Shown here piece by piece: positions 1 through 9,093 of a stretch of DNA of 64,000 bases. A program made the translations under genes and the position numbers. Origin of the DNA: Verrucomicrobiaceae bacterium UBA7681 (GTDB lineage: Bacteria; Verrucomicrobiota; Verrucomicrobiia; Verrucomicrobiales; Verrucomicrobiaceae); assembly GCA_002482965.1 (NCBI GenBank), contig DLGZ01000041.1:1-64000 (forward strand), given 5' to 3'. Position 1 is the first letter of the stretch. Every line of letters begins with the position of its first letter. The notes under the pieces are model-generated. The model was not told the DNA's origin and searched no databases. It saw only the letters and a program-made list of their open reading frames with translations.

Positions 1-1346
1 GCGATGAAGGTGCGCATCTTGATGTCCTTGAGAGCGATCTTTTCGCCTCGCGGCCAGTTGCGCAGCACAAGATCGTCGAGCTTGGCTTCGTCAAACTCAC
101 CGCGCTTGAGCATGTCCATCAGCGCGTCTTTGACGACGACACGACGGCTTTTACGCAGGCCGTCGAGAAAGCCGAAGTAGGCCGTCTCAGCCGTATTCGG
201 GATGAAGCTGAGCACGGTGTGCTCAAAGTCATTGTCGATGGCCTTGACGACCTGCGGCACCAGCTGCTCACCGAGCGCCTTGCGCTGATGGTAGATGGCG
301 GAGTCATTGCCACGTGAGAAATAAATGCACTCGAAGGAGCAGGGCTTGAATTCGCGCGGCTCAGTGAACGGCTGAATGGTCATGCCACCATCCGCTTTGA
401 TCACGGCCACATGCGCAGGGGGGATCTCATGAGTGTCCTCTTCATTGACGCCAAAGACGGACATCAAGGCGACACGTTCGGAGGCCATGGCGAAGATCTC
501 GTCGTTCTCGTAGTAGTGACACGGGCGGATGCCGCTGGGGTCGCGCATGGCGAAGAGATCGCCATTGCCGATGACGCCGACGATGGCGTAGCCACCGTCC
601 CAGCGCTTGGCGGACTCTTTGATCACTTCGGTCACGTCCAGTTGCTCGCTGATGTGCTGTGGAATGTCTTCTCCCGGCATGCCGGAGTCACGCAGCTCAT
701 GATAAAGCTTGGTGTGCGCCTCATCGAGCTGAAAGCCGATTTCTTCGAGAACACTCTGCGTGTCTGTGCCGAAGACGGGGTGCTGCCCGCGCTTCATCAT
801 GATCTCGTTGAGCTCGCGGGTGTTGGTGAGGTTGAAGTTCCCCATCACCATCAGCGTGCGCGTGGGCCAGGTGGTCCGGCGCATGTAGGGATGCAGCGCC
901 CCTTTGCCGAAGTCACCGCTGGTGCCGTAGCGCAGGTGGCCGATGTAAATCTCCCCGGCCATCTCGAACTCGCGCTTGATGGCGTCCGGATCGTCCTCAA
1001 ACGAAACAAACTCTTTCCCCTCCTGGTCGCGCTCATCCTTGCGCTGTTTGTCGATGCGGCGGGCGATGCGCTTGAACTCCTTGCGCTCCTCCTCAAACAC
1101 TTGGCCGATGCGCTCCACGCTCTCGGTGCTGCGCACACGGAACATGTAGGGGAGGCCGGGGGGCATGCCGAGCTTGCTACAGCCGATGCCCATGCCGTCC
1201 TGGCCGCGGTTGCGCTGCTTGGTCATGATGGCCTGCAGGGCGTCAAAGCCGTAGAGGGCGTTGCCGTATTTTTGATAGAAGTATCCTAGCGGCTTTTTCA
1301 GCCGCACCACTGCTATGCCGCACTCGTGACTGATTGGGTCGCTCAT
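1..1346 (-). CDS. purF: Amidophosphoribosyltransferase-like (PurF), N-terminal part, runs off left edge
   Basis: 448 codons are visible, from ATG at 1346 leftwards; the C-terminus lies outside the window. The protein begins MSDPISHECGIAVVRL, so the nucleophile Cys of an N-terminal-nucleophile (class II) glutamine amidotransferase sits at position 9 behind a short propeptide. This resembles the longer PurF form known in Bacteroidetes, not E. coli PurF, which has Cys right after Met. RNRGQDGMGIG matches the HRGQD-type glutaminase motif, and IYIGHLRYGTSG and GNFNLTN fit the same domain. A later ERIYFSRGNDSAIYHQR stretch resembles the lead-in to the phosphoribosyltransferase domain. PurF makes 5-phosphoribosylamine from PRPP and glutamine, the first step of purine synthesis. 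The start has no visible Shine-Dalgarno site. Family assignment is confident; exact enzyme identity depends on the missing C-terminus. Confidence 0.85.
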   Translation of the reverse strand, partial: MSDPISHECGIAVVRLKKPLGYFYQKYGNALYGFDALQAIMTKQRNRGQDGMGIGCSKLGMPPGLPYMFRVRSTESVERIGQVFEEERKEFKRIARRIDKQRKDERDQEGKEFVSFEDDPDAIKREFEMAGEIYIGHLRYGTSGDFGKGALHPYMRRTTWPTRTLMVMGNFNLTNTRELNEIMMKRGQHPVFGTDTQSVLEEIGFQLDEAHTKLYHELRDSGMPGEDIPQHISEQLDVTEVIKESAKRWDGGYAIVGVIGNGDLFAMRDPSGIRPCHYYENDEIFAMASERVALMSVFGVNEEDTHEIPPAHVAVIKADGGMTIQPFTEPREFKPCSFECIYFSRGNDSAIYHQRKALGEQLVPQVVKAIDNDFEHTVLSFIPNTAETAYFGFLDGLRKSRRVVVKDALMDMLKRGEFDEAKLDDLVLRNWPRGEKIALKDIKMRTFI

Positions 1347-1655
1347 CGTAAAGGAGCACCCACCATTGGCATGCCACGGAAGGAGTGCAAGACGTGGAAA
1401 AAGTTTCTCGTGGGTGTCCTCAGCCGCCCGCCGGACGTAAGAGCTGCCCTGTCACCTAAATCCAGCCCGGTAGCTAGCACGTCCGGATGAATGGCTGGCG
1501 ACGAATTGTAAAGGAGGGGGCTCACCGGGAAATGCGGCACCTCTCCCACGCATAAACATCTCATGATGCCTGCATTCCACAAATCTGTTTCGAGCAAAAT
1601 AGCCCCCCTCGTTGTCATCATGGCATAATCCATGCAGTTAATGCATTTACCCCCG
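1347..1655. other. Intergenic region between divergent purF and sugar dehydrogenase genes
   Basis: About 310 bases without a credible gene. It should hold the two divergent promoters, but no convincing -35/-10 pair was recognised. An 8-base inverted repeat CCGGACGT (1431-1438) / ACGTCCGG (1479-1486) encloses a 40-base loop on the purF upstream side; it could fold in a purF leader, but this is speculative. Confidence 0.4.
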
Positions 1656-2930
1656 ATGAACACGTTCCCTCTTTCACGTTTCTGGCTCCCTGCATTGACG
1701 GCGACGGCCTTTTTTGCGGACATTCCTGCTTATTCCGCCTTTCCCGATACCGGCCCCGCCCTGCCCGTCCCAGCATTGCCCGAAATCCCGCCGCTGGAGA
1801 TCCCTGAAGAGCAGATGCCGGGAATCGTGCTGCGCAAACTCGCCTTTGACCGCGAATTTGATTCGCCCGTCATGCTGGCCTCGCTGCCAGATGATAGCGG
1901 AGAGCAGGTCATCGCCATGCAGCGCGGGGAATTCTGCGCCGTGCGGCTCGATGGCAGCGGCCAGTGGCGCCCCTTCCTCGATTTCCGTGCGAAAATGAAA
2001 GACATTCTGCTCTTCGAGGAAGGAGTGCATGGCATCGCCTTTCATCCACACTTTGCCGAAAACCGGCTGTTTTACTTCAGCTACACGCAAAACGACCCCC
2101 GCCGCACAGTGATCAGTGAGATGCGCGCCTCCAAGGATTCGACTCCCGATGCACTGCCGGAAACAGAGCGTGTGCTCCTGGAAATTCCGCAGCCCCTGGC
2201 CGACCACTGGGGCGGCAACATCGCCTTCGGGCCGGATGGCTGCCTCTACATCGCTCTCGGTGACGGCGGCCTGCGGGATGACCCGTACCGTCTGGCGCAG
2301 AATCCCTGGGTGCTGCATGGTAAAATCCTGCGCATCGACGTGAATGGTCGCAGCGGCAAGCTGCCGTATGCGATCCCGGCGGACAATCCCTTCACCAAAG
2401 AGCAAACCGTGCGCCCTGAAATTTTCGCCCTCGGTTTTCGCAATCCTTGGGGGCTGTCCTTTGACGCACGTTCCGGCCAGCTCTGGTGCGCAGACGTCGG
2501 GCAGGACCTGTGGGAGGAGATCAACCGCGTCGAGCGCGGTGCCAACTACGGCTGGAGTGACCGCGAAGGCCCGGCGAAAAGTTTCGCACATGCACACAGC
2601 TATCTGCCGAACATGGCCATCACGGATCCCGTGCATGCCTACACCCGCATGCGCGGTGAGGGCATCTGCATCGTCGGCGGCCTGCTCTATCGCGGTCAAA
2701 AACTGCCTCAGCTAGACGGTGCATTTATCTTTGCCGACTGGGGCTACGGCACCGTCTGGGCGTTGGGCATCGATCCCGCCAGTGGTAAGGCTTCTCGCCG
2801 CAGCGTGCTGCACCGCAAGGACCCAGAACATAAGTTCAACCCCTCGCTCGTCACTGCGGATGTCGATGGCGAGCCGGTGCTGCTCTCACAAGACGGAGCC
2901 CTATATCGCTTGGAAAAAGACGACGATTAA
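1656..2930 (+). CDS. Secreted PQQ-dependent sugar dehydrogenase (glucose/sorbosone dehydrogenase family)
   Basis: 424 residues. The start at 1656 (MNTFPLSRFW...) is preferred over ATGs at 1632 and 1641 because it directly opens a signal-peptide-like hydrophobic stretch ending near AYSA. The body has the blade motifs of the soluble GSDH beta-propeller family: GNIAFGPDGCLYIALGDGG, ALGFRNPWGLSFD, WCADVGQDLWEEIN and GANYGWSDREG. The family oxidises aldose sugars using PQQ, or serves as a sugar-binding propeller in the periplasm; the actual substrate cannot be read from the sequence. It is followed after 50 bases by a sulfatase on the same strand, so a shared role in polysaccharide turnover is plausible. 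No PQQ biosynthesis gene is in the window. Confidence 0.85.
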   Translation: MNTFPLSRFWLPALTATAFFADIPAYSAFPDTGPALPVPALPEIPPLEIPEEQMPGIVLRKLAFDREFDSPVMLASLPDDSGEQVIAMQRGEFCAVRLDGSGQWRPFLDFRAKMKDILLFEEGVHGIAFHPHFAENRLFYFSYTQNDPRRTVISEMRASKDSTPDALPETERVLLEIPQPLADHWGGNIAFGPDGCLYIALGDGGLRDDPYRLAQNPWVLHGKILRIDVNGRSGKLPYAIPADNPFTKEQTVRPEIFALGFRNPWGLSFDARSGQLWCADVGQDLWEEINRVERGANYGWSDREGPAKSFAHAHSYLPNMAITDPVHAYTRMRGEGICIVGGLLYRGQKLPQLDGAFIFADWGYGTVWALGIDPASGKASRRSVLHRKDPEHKFNPSLVTADVDGEPVLLSQDGALYRLEKDDD

Positions 2931-2980
2931 GCCAATTTTTCGCCGCAAGACGATGCCCATGGCCACGTTCAAGGCGGGCC

Positions 2981-4393
2981 ATGATTCGTCTCCTCGCCCT
3001 GTTCCTGCTGCTTAACACTGTTGCGGTCGCTCAATCAAAACCCGATGTGCTCTTCATCGGCGTCGATGATTTGAACGACTGGACGAGCTACCTCGGCGGC
3101 CACCCACAGACGAAAACACCGAACATCGACCGCCTCGTGGCGCGTGGCACCGCGTTTACCAACTCGCACTGCGCTGCCCCGGCTTGCAATCCTTCGCGGG
3201 CGGCTTTGATGAGCGGCCTGCGCCCATGGGAGACAGGGATCTACACCAACAATGACCCGGCCGAGGGCGTGATGAAGGATACACTCACGCTCAACCGTCA
3301 CTTTCTCGCCAGCGGCTACAACACCCTCGGTGGCGGTAAAATTTACCACGGCTACGGCAGTGAGGGCCGCACTGACTCATGGACGAAATGGGAGGGTCTC
3401 TTTCCCTCCATCAAAGAGCATGAGGAAAACATGAACGGCCTGAGCCGTGGTCACTTCGACTGGGGTCCGGTGGATGCCAAACCCTCCGACATGGGCGACT
3501 ACAAAGCCACCGACTGGGCCATCAACCAGCTCAAGACCGCACCCACGGACAAGCCGCTTTTCCTAGCCCTCGGCTACATCAAGCCTCACTTGGCGTGGTA
3601 TGTGCCCCGGGAGTACTTCGACCGCTTTCCGCTCGCCGACATCCAGCTCCCGGTGACCAAGGAGCACGATCTCGACGACGTGCCCAAAATGGGCGTGCGC
3701 ATGGCCGGCCCCGAAGGCGATCACGCCGCCGTGGTCAAAGCCGACCAATGGAAGAAGGGCGTACAAGCCTACCTCGCGACGATTTCCTTCCTCGACGACC
3801 AGGTGGGCCGTCTGCTCGACGGGCTCGATCAAAGCCCCCGCAAGGACAAGACCATCATCGTCTGGTGGACCGACCACGGCTGGAATCTGGGCGAAAAGGA
3901 GCACTGGCGGAAGTTTGCCCTGTGGGAGGAAACCACCCGCACCTCCATGGCGATCATCGCCCCCGGTGTGACCAAGCCGGGCACCACCTGCACCGCCCCG
4001 GTCGATTACATGAACATGTACCCCACCGTCTGCGAACTCACCGGCCTGCCCGTGCCGGAGCATGTCAAAGGCGCCAGCCTCATGCCGCTGCTCAAAGACC
4101 CCGCCGCCAAATGGAACGGCGTGGCCGTCTGCACCCACGGCAAAGGCAACCACGCCGTGCGCGATGCCAACTGGCGCTACATCCGCTACGCCGACGGTAC
4201 GGAGGAACTCTACGACCACTCCAAAGACCCGTATGAATGGACCAACCTCGCCAAAGAAGTCGGCATGAGCGAGATCAAGGCCAGACTCAGTGCCGCCATC
4301 CCCGCCGCCGATGCTGAAATCAAATCAACGTCCGGTGACGAAAAGAAGGAAGGCGAGGGCAAAGGGAAGAAGAAAAAGAAAGCCAAGGAGTAA
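2981..4393 (+). CDS. Secreted sulfatase (iduronate-2-sulfatase/choline-sulfatase-like)
   Basis: 470 residues with signal peptide MIRLLALFLLLNTVAVAQS. The formylglycine motif is C69-N-P-S-R73 in APACNPSRAALMSG, a Cys-type type I sulfatase. The metal-binding aspartates DD (29-30) follow VLFIGV, and WWTDHGWNLGEKEHWRK is the second conserved active-site block. Formylglycine at C69 would need a maturase, not found here. The family removes sulfate esters from carbohydrates in the periplasm. The last 20 residues are an unusual Glu/Lys/Gly-rich tail ending in a run of lysines, which is not part of the catalytic fold. Substrate is unknown; length is usual for the family. Confidence 0.9.
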   Translation: MIRLLALFLLLNTVAVAQSKPDVLFIGVDDLNDWTSYLGGHPQTKTPNIDRLVARGTAFTNSHCAAPACNPSRAALMSGLRPWETGIYTNNDPAEGVMKDTLTLNRHFLASGYNTLGGGKIYHGYGSEGRTDSWTKWEGLFPSIKEHEENMNGLSRGHFDWGPVDAKPSDMGDYKATDWAINQLKTAPTDKPLFLALGYIKPHLAWYVPREYFDRFPLADIQLPVTKEHDLDDVPKMGVRMAGPEGDHAAVVKADQWKKGVQAYLATISFLDDQVGRLLDGLDQSPRKDKTIIVWWTDHGWNLGEKEHWRKFALWEETTRTSMAIIAPGVTKPGTTCTAPVDYMNMYPTVCELTGLPVPEHVKGASLMPLLKDPAAKWNGVAVCTHGKGNHAVRDANWRYIRYADGTEELYDHSKDPYEWTNLAKEVGMSEIKARLSAAIPAADAEIKSTSGDEKKEGEGKGKKKKKAKE

Positions 4394-4418
4394 CCTGAGC
4401 CTGAATGGAAGGAGCCAG

Positions 4419-4970
4419 TCACTGCCCTTCTTTCTCCAGCGTGAAATCAAGCCCCAAACCGTTCGGCTCGGGTGACTTCATCGCTGCGGCAAATTGCGCG
4501 AGACTCCAGCCCTGCGGACCGGGCTTCTTTGCATCGATTTTGAGTTCATTGAAGTGAATGAGCAACTCACCCTTGGCCTTGTCCACCGTCTCCAGTTCCA
4601 CCCAGTCCTTCCAGCGCGCAAACAGGCCGTCCACTTTCGCGGCATGCTTCGAATAGTCCGGCACATGGAGTTTCAGCGTTGCCAGATAAGGCTTGCCGTG
4701 AATGGGCAGCGCCTCGCGCACAGCCTGCGCGATCTGGTGCTCGCTGACCAGCTTCGGGTCAAAGACAACATTGGCATAAGTGTCAATCACCTGCACGACC
4801 GTCGCATCTGAAACACCCTTCGTTTCACTGATCGACTGCTGGACCACATACACGCAGCTCCCGCACTCCACGCCTGAGACATAAAAGGTCACGGACGGCT
4901 GCTTTTCGGCAGCGCGGAGAGAGGCCGCAATGAAACCCAGGATGAAGAGAAGGCGAAGTGTGTGTTTCAT
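4419..4970 (-). CDS. Exported HMA-domain protein
   Basis: 183 residues, starting MKHTLRLLFILGFIAASLRAAE, a good signal peptide; an upstream in-frame start would bury it. Residues about 25-95 form a heavy-metal-associated ferredoxin-like domain with G-V-E-C-G-S-C, the CxxC pair that binds Cu(I) or a similar soft metal. The second half (from about HGKPYLATLKLHV) could be another ferredoxin-like fold without cysteines, ending with GWSLAQFAAAMKSPEP. The gene begins 10 bases after the stop of the DUF1501 gene on the same strand, so the two are probably co-transcribed and translationally coupled. A role as periplasmic metal carrier is inference; HMA folds without metal function also occur in exported proteins of this phylum. 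Confidence 0.7.
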   Translation of the reverse strand: MKHTLRLLFILGFIAASLRAAEKQPSVTFYVSGVECGSCVYVVQQSISETKGVSDATVVQVIDTYANVVFDPKLVSEHQIAQAVREALPIHGKPYLATLKLHVPDYSKHAAKVDGLFARWKDWVELETVDKAKGELLIHFNELKIDAKKPGPQGWSLAQFAAAMKSPEPNGLGLDFTLEKEGQ

Positions 4971-4980
4971 AATGGCAAAT

Positions 4981-6384
4981 TTAAACCAGCCCCCGGATCG
5001 GTTCTCCACGCGTCAGCACATTGAGCAGACTCGGCGGCAGGCCCTCGGTGACACGCGCCTCCCCCACATCCACCAGCGTGTGCATGATGGTGGCAATCAA
5101 ATCGGGAATCGTAATCGGCTCTGAAGCGGGCTCGCCACCATGGCGTGCCGACTGCCCGATGACCTGGCCCATCTGCAAGCCTCCCCCATAAATCATGAGC
5201 GGCGCCAGGCCACCCCAGTGATCGCGCCCGCCTTTGACATTGAGCTTGGGCGAGCGCCCCATCTCGCCACAGCAGACGAGCATGATTTTATCCCTCAGAC
5301 CACGTAACTCGATGTCTTCGATCAAGGCGGAAACCGCATGGTCAAACGGACGCCCCACGTAGTCCATGCCGGTGCGGCACGGGGCGTTGTTGTTGTCAGC
5401 ATGCATGTCCCACACAAAGCTCGTCGTGACGGTGACGAAGCCACAGCCCCTCTCACACAACCGCCGCGCCATGAGCAGCAGCTTGCCCAGCGTAGCGGCA
5501 TTGTCAGCGTAATGCTCACGGTTGTTCCACTGCGTGCTGATGCGGTCTTTCGGCAGAAGTGCTGCTGTGTCATACCGGGCGATGAGACGCGGGTCTTCCT
5601 TGGAAAGATCAAACGCATCCGACACGCCGCGCCGCAGCACATCGAAGGCCAGCGTTTGAAAATCCGACATGCCGCCGAGGACTTGACTGCCGTCCATGGC
5701 CCGCTGCCATTGATCCAGTGAAGTGAGCAAAGCGCGCCGGTCATCCAGCCGCGTCTGCGGCATGCTCAGTGTCATGTCCGCCTGCGCACCACTTCCCGCG
5801 CCGGGAACAAAGGGCTGATAAATGGAGCCAAATTCACCGCTGGAGGTGAAGTCGCCAAACTGCTTGATCACAGGTCCTGCGGTGGATGAAACCGCCTGCG
5901 GAAACAGCGCCACGTTCGTCGGCATCGCACTGCTTTTGCGCAGCGGCCCGGCCATGCGTGAGTACAGCGAACCAAGATTCGCCTTCATCGTATCCTTGCC
6001 GACGAGGGTCTTGAGATCATGCACCGCATCTCCGGTGACGAAGGAGCGCACGATGCTGAACTTGTCCGCCAGTTTTGCCAGCCTCTCAAACGTGCCGCCA
6101 AAGGTCACGCCCGGCAGCTTGGTTTTGATCTCGCCCGTGACGCTCCTAATTTCTGACGGCGCATCCATCTTCGGGTCAAAAGTTTCAAACTGCGACGGCC
6201 CGCCATGCATGAACAGGAAGATGACCGATTTGTCCTTGAGCAGCGATTTTTGCGAAGCTGCCAGCGACTTGAGCGCCATCAGATCACTCAGCCCGAGCCC
6301 GCCCAGCCCCAATCCGCCAATGCGCAGGAAATCCCGCCGCTGCAGGCGCGAAGAACCCAGACTGTGATCGGAGAAGGTGAGCAT
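4981..6384 (-). CDS. DUF1501 family protein (Tat-type export)
   Basis: 467 residues. The start at 6384 (MLTFSDHSLGSS) is chosen so that the RRDFLRIGGLGLGGLGLSDL segment lies near the N-terminus as a twin-arginine signal. DUF1501 landmarks are IFLFMHGGPSQFETFDPK, CCGEMGRSP and GGRDHWGGLAPLMIYGGG. The fold belongs to the alkaline phosphatase/sulfatase superfamily; biological activity is not established. In Planctomycetes and Verrucomicrobia such genes usually follow a DUF1549/DUF1553 cytochrome-like partner. None is present here; instead an HMA-domain gene follows by 10 bases. It is divergent from the M1 aminopeptidase gene, with 86 bases between starts. Confidence 0.85.
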   Translation of the reverse strand: MLTFSDHSLGSSRLQRRDFLRIGGLGLGGLGLSDLMALKSLAASQKSLLKDKSVIFLFMHGGPSQFETFDPKMDAPSEIRSVTGEIKTKLPGVTFGGTFERLAKLADKFSIVRSFVTGDAVHDLKTLVGKDTMKANLGSLYSRMAGPLRKSSAMPTNVALFPQAVSSTAGPVIKQFGDFTSSGEFGSIYQPFVPGAGSGAQADMTLSMPQTRLDDRRALLTSLDQWQRAMDGSQVLGGMSDFQTLAFDVLRRGVSDAFDLSKEDPRLIARYDTAALLPKDRISTQWNNREHYADNAATLGKLLLMARRLCERGCGFVTVTTSFVWDMHADNNNAPCRTGMDYVGRPFDHAVSALIEDIELRGLRDKIMLVCCGEMGRSPKLNVKGGRDHWGGLAPLMIYGGGLQMGQVIGQSARHGGEPASEPITIPDLIATIMHTLVDVGEARVTEGLPPSLLNVLTRGEPIRGLV

Positions 6385-6470
6385 ATCCCTGCCAAATACG
6401 CCAACCGGGAGGCACTCCTTCCTGATTGTGCTTGCCACCCGGCATCGGGTTCGGGATGCTCGCCGCCATC

Positions 6471-9086
6471 ATGCGCTTCCACCATTTCATTCTTGCCGTC
6501 GCATTGCTGACCCATGAGGCAGCCGCCGATTCCTCCGACTGCCGGATTTGTGACAAGCATCTGCTGCCACCGGTACTGAAACTCATCCCAGGCCGCAAAT
6601 ATGCGCGGGACCGCCGCGCCGACATTCTTCACGTGAAGCTCGATGTGACGCCGGATTTCGCCAAACGCACCGTCTCAGGCACGGCGACGCTGCGCTTCAA
6701 GCCGATCGCCCTGCCACTGGAGAAACTGGAACTGGATGCGGTGGACTTGCAGATCTCCTCCATCACGGCTGCTGGTGCCCAGGTGGCGGAGCATCAGGTC
6801 ACGAACGACAAACTCATCATCACCTTTGCCAAAGCGATTGCACCTGACGCGGAGGCGACGGTCACGATCACCTATTCCGCTCAACCCGAGCACGGCCTGT
6901 ATTTCCGCACCCCGGAGATGGGCTACAAGGCAGAAGACACACAGGTCTGGAGCCAGGGCGAGGCTGAGGAGCACCGCTTCTGGTTCCCCAGCTACGATTA
7001 CCCCAATGAGCGCTTCACCAGCGAAGTCATCTGCCATGTGCCCAAGGGCATGCAGGTCATCTCCAACGGCACGCTGCAAAGCGAAAAACCCGGTAGCAAT
7101 GACCTCGTGACCTTTCACTGGCTGCAGGACAAGCCGCATGTGAACTACCTCATCGCAATGGTGGCAGGCCACTTCCACAAGCTGGAAGACAAAGCGGGCG
7201 CGCTGCCCCTCGCCGTGCTGGTCCCCCCCTCCCACACCGCACAGGCGGCAAACGCTTTTGCCGACACCCGCAAGATCATCGAGTTCTATCAGAAGGAGAT
7301 CGGCGTTCCCTTTGCCTGGGACAAATACTATCAGATCTACTGCCTCGATTTCATCGCTGGCGGCATGGAAAACACGAGCTGCACCTTTGAAGCCGCCGAC
7401 ATGCTGTTCAACTCCGACACTGAACAACTCCGCTCCCTGCATGAGCTCGATGCGCATGAGACCGCGCATCAATGGTTCGGTGATCTCGTCACCTGCCGCG
7501 ACTGGTCGCACCTCTGGCTGAACGAAGGCTTCGCCACCTACTACACGCTGCTCTATGAGGAGCAAAAACTCGGTGCCGATGCGATGAAGTACGCCCTCTG
7601 GCAGGAAGCCCACCAAGTTTTTCAGGCAAACGACACCCGCCCCATCGTCTGGCGTGACTATGGCGATCCCATGCAGCAGTTCGACTCACGCGCCTACCCA
7701 AAGGGTGCTTGGGTGCTGCACATGCTTCGCAGCCAGCTCGGCACGGACTTGTACCGAAAGTGCATCAAAACGTACCTTGAGCGGCATCGCAACGGCATCG
7801 TCCGCACCGAAGACCTGCAGGATGTCATCGAAGAAGTCAGCGGACTCTCGTTTGATCAATTTTTCGATCAATGGCTCCACCACGGCGGCGTGCCGGAATT
7901 GAAAATCGACTATGCCTGGGACGCGGCTTCCAAGCAGGCCCGAATCACCGTTCGGCAGACTCAAAAACTCAGCGAACAGGTTCGCCTCTTCCGCTTGCCG
8001 CTGCCCATCGGCTTTGCCATCGCCGGACAAAAAGAGCTTACGCGTGTCAAAGCGGACGTCAGCAAAGACGTCGAAGACTTTTACTTTCCGCTGCCCTCCC
8101 AGCCAGAACTGGTGCGCATTGATCCTGATTACACCGTGCTGGCCAAGGTCGCCTTCACACCACCGGGCCCGATGCTCGACAAACAACTGCAAGCCGACGT
8201 CATCGGCCGCCTGCTCGCCATCAGCACCCTCGACGAAAAGCACATCGACAAGCTTGGCAAAGCCCTGCGTGAAGACACCTTCTACGCCGTCCGCGCCGAA
8301 GCAGCAAAAGCACTCGCGAAAATCGCCGAACCCGCAGCACGTGCGGCGCTGATCGCAGGCAGCAGCAACCAGCCCGATGCACGCGTGCGCAAGACCATCG
8401 TGCAATCTCTGGCCGCGCTGAACACGGCTGACTCGCAGGCAACCCTGTGGAAAATGGCCCAGAGCGAGAAGAACCCCGACATTCTCGCCAGCATCATCGA
8501 ATCTTGGGGTGCACGCCCCGGAGACGCCACAGTCGCCATCGCACTCCGCACCCACCTGAGCGGCACTAGCTACAACAGCACACTCCAACTCGCCGCCATC
8601 AAAGCGCTGCGCGCTCAGGACGACGAGTCCGCCGTTCCAGATGTTCTTGCCCGCGTGCAATCCCTCAATGACCTCCGCGGTCGCGATGCGGGAACCGCCT
8701 TCGATGCTGTCGCCTTCCTCGCACGCCGTCCCACGAACACACAGCGCGATGCCGTGCGTGAATTCCTCACCGCCAAGCTTGCGGACCCTCGCCCTAGCTG
8801 GCGCATCGCCAGCGCAAAGGCCCTCGGCACACTGCGCGATCCCAAAGCGCTCGCCGTTCTGGATCCGCTGCTCGCCAGCGGCAATGCTCGCATCGACCCC
8901 GTGCGCGAGGCTGCAGCCAAATCCGCACAGGACATCCGCGCGGGATTGGAGAGCCCCGCCGACCTCAAAAAGCTCTGGGACCGCGTGCAACAACTGCAAA
9001 AGCAGGCCGAAGAACAGCAGAAGGAACTCGAAACCCTGAAGAAAAAATCACAACCAGCCGCCGCCGAAAAGAAGGCGGGCAAGTAA
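6471..9086 (+). CDS. Exported M1-family zinc aminopeptidase with C-terminal HEAT repeats
   Basis: 871 residues. The start at 6471 (MRFHHFILAVALLTHEAAA) gives a signal peptide followed by CRICDKH. Catalytic motifs are GGMENTS (the GxMEN exopeptidase signature) and H329-E-T-A-H333 with the third zinc ligand E352 in NEGFATYY. After the catalytic region come alternating helical repeats (about residues 565-810, e.g. DTFYAVRAEAAKALAKIAEP) that look like HEAT repeats, then a coiled-coil, Lys/Glu-rich tail ending KKAGK. Membership of M1 is certain; the HEAT domain replaces the usual ERAP1-like C-terminal domain. It probably trims N-termini of extracytoplasmic peptides. A small zincin gene follows after 7 bases. 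Confidence 0.92.
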   Translation: MRFHHFILAVALLTHEAAADSSDCRICDKHLLPPVLKLIPGRKYARDRRADILHVKLDVTPDFAKRTVSGTATLRFKPIALPLEKLELDAVDLQISSITAAGAQVAEHQVTNDKLIITFAKAIAPDAEATVTITYSAQPEHGLYFRTPEMGYKAEDTQVWSQGEAEEHRFWFPSYDYPNERFTSEVICHVPKGMQVISNGTLQSEKPGSNDLVTFHWLQDKPHVNYLIAMVAGHFHKLEDKAGALPLAVLVPPSHTAQAANAFADTRKIIEFYQKEIGVPFAWDKYYQIYCLDFIAGGMENTSCTFEAADMLFNSDTEQLRSLHELDAHETAHQWFGDLVTCRDWSHLWLNEGFATYYTLLYEEQKLGADAMKYALWQEAHQVFQANDTRPIVWRDYGDPMQQFDSRAYPKGAWVLHMLRSQLGTDLYRKCIKTYLERHRNGIVRTEDLQDVIEEVSGLSFDQFFDQWLHHGGVPELKIDYAWDAASKQARITVRQTQKLSEQVRLFRLPLPIGFAIAGQKELTRVKADVSKDVEDFYFPLPSQPELVRIDPDYTVLAKVAFTPPGPMLDKQLQADVIGRLLAISTLDEKHIDKLGKALREDTFYAVRAEAAKALAKIAEPAARAALIAGSSNQPDARVRKTIVQSLAALNTADSQATLWKMAQSEKNPDILASIIESWGARPGDATVAIALRTHLSGTSYNSTLQLAAIKALRAQDDESAVPDVLARVQSLNDLRGRDAGTAFDAVAFLARRPTNTQRDAVREFLTAKLADPRPSWRIASAKALGTLRDPKALAVLDPLLASGNARIDPVREAAAKSAQDIRAGLESPADLKKLWDRVQQLQKQAEEQQKELETLKKKSQPAAAEKKAGK

Positions 9087-9093
9087 ACACCAC

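Noticed and set aside
411..1289. Plus-strand open frame of 292 codons over the purF fragment
   Set aside because: It is antisense to a gene with clear family motifs; the Val/Ala/His-rich translation has no family look and arises from GC-rich codon bias.
1343..1723. Minus-strand 126-codon frame in the purF/sugar dehydrogenase gap
   Set aside because: It overlaps the starts of both flanking genes, has no domain, and its composition is not protein-like.
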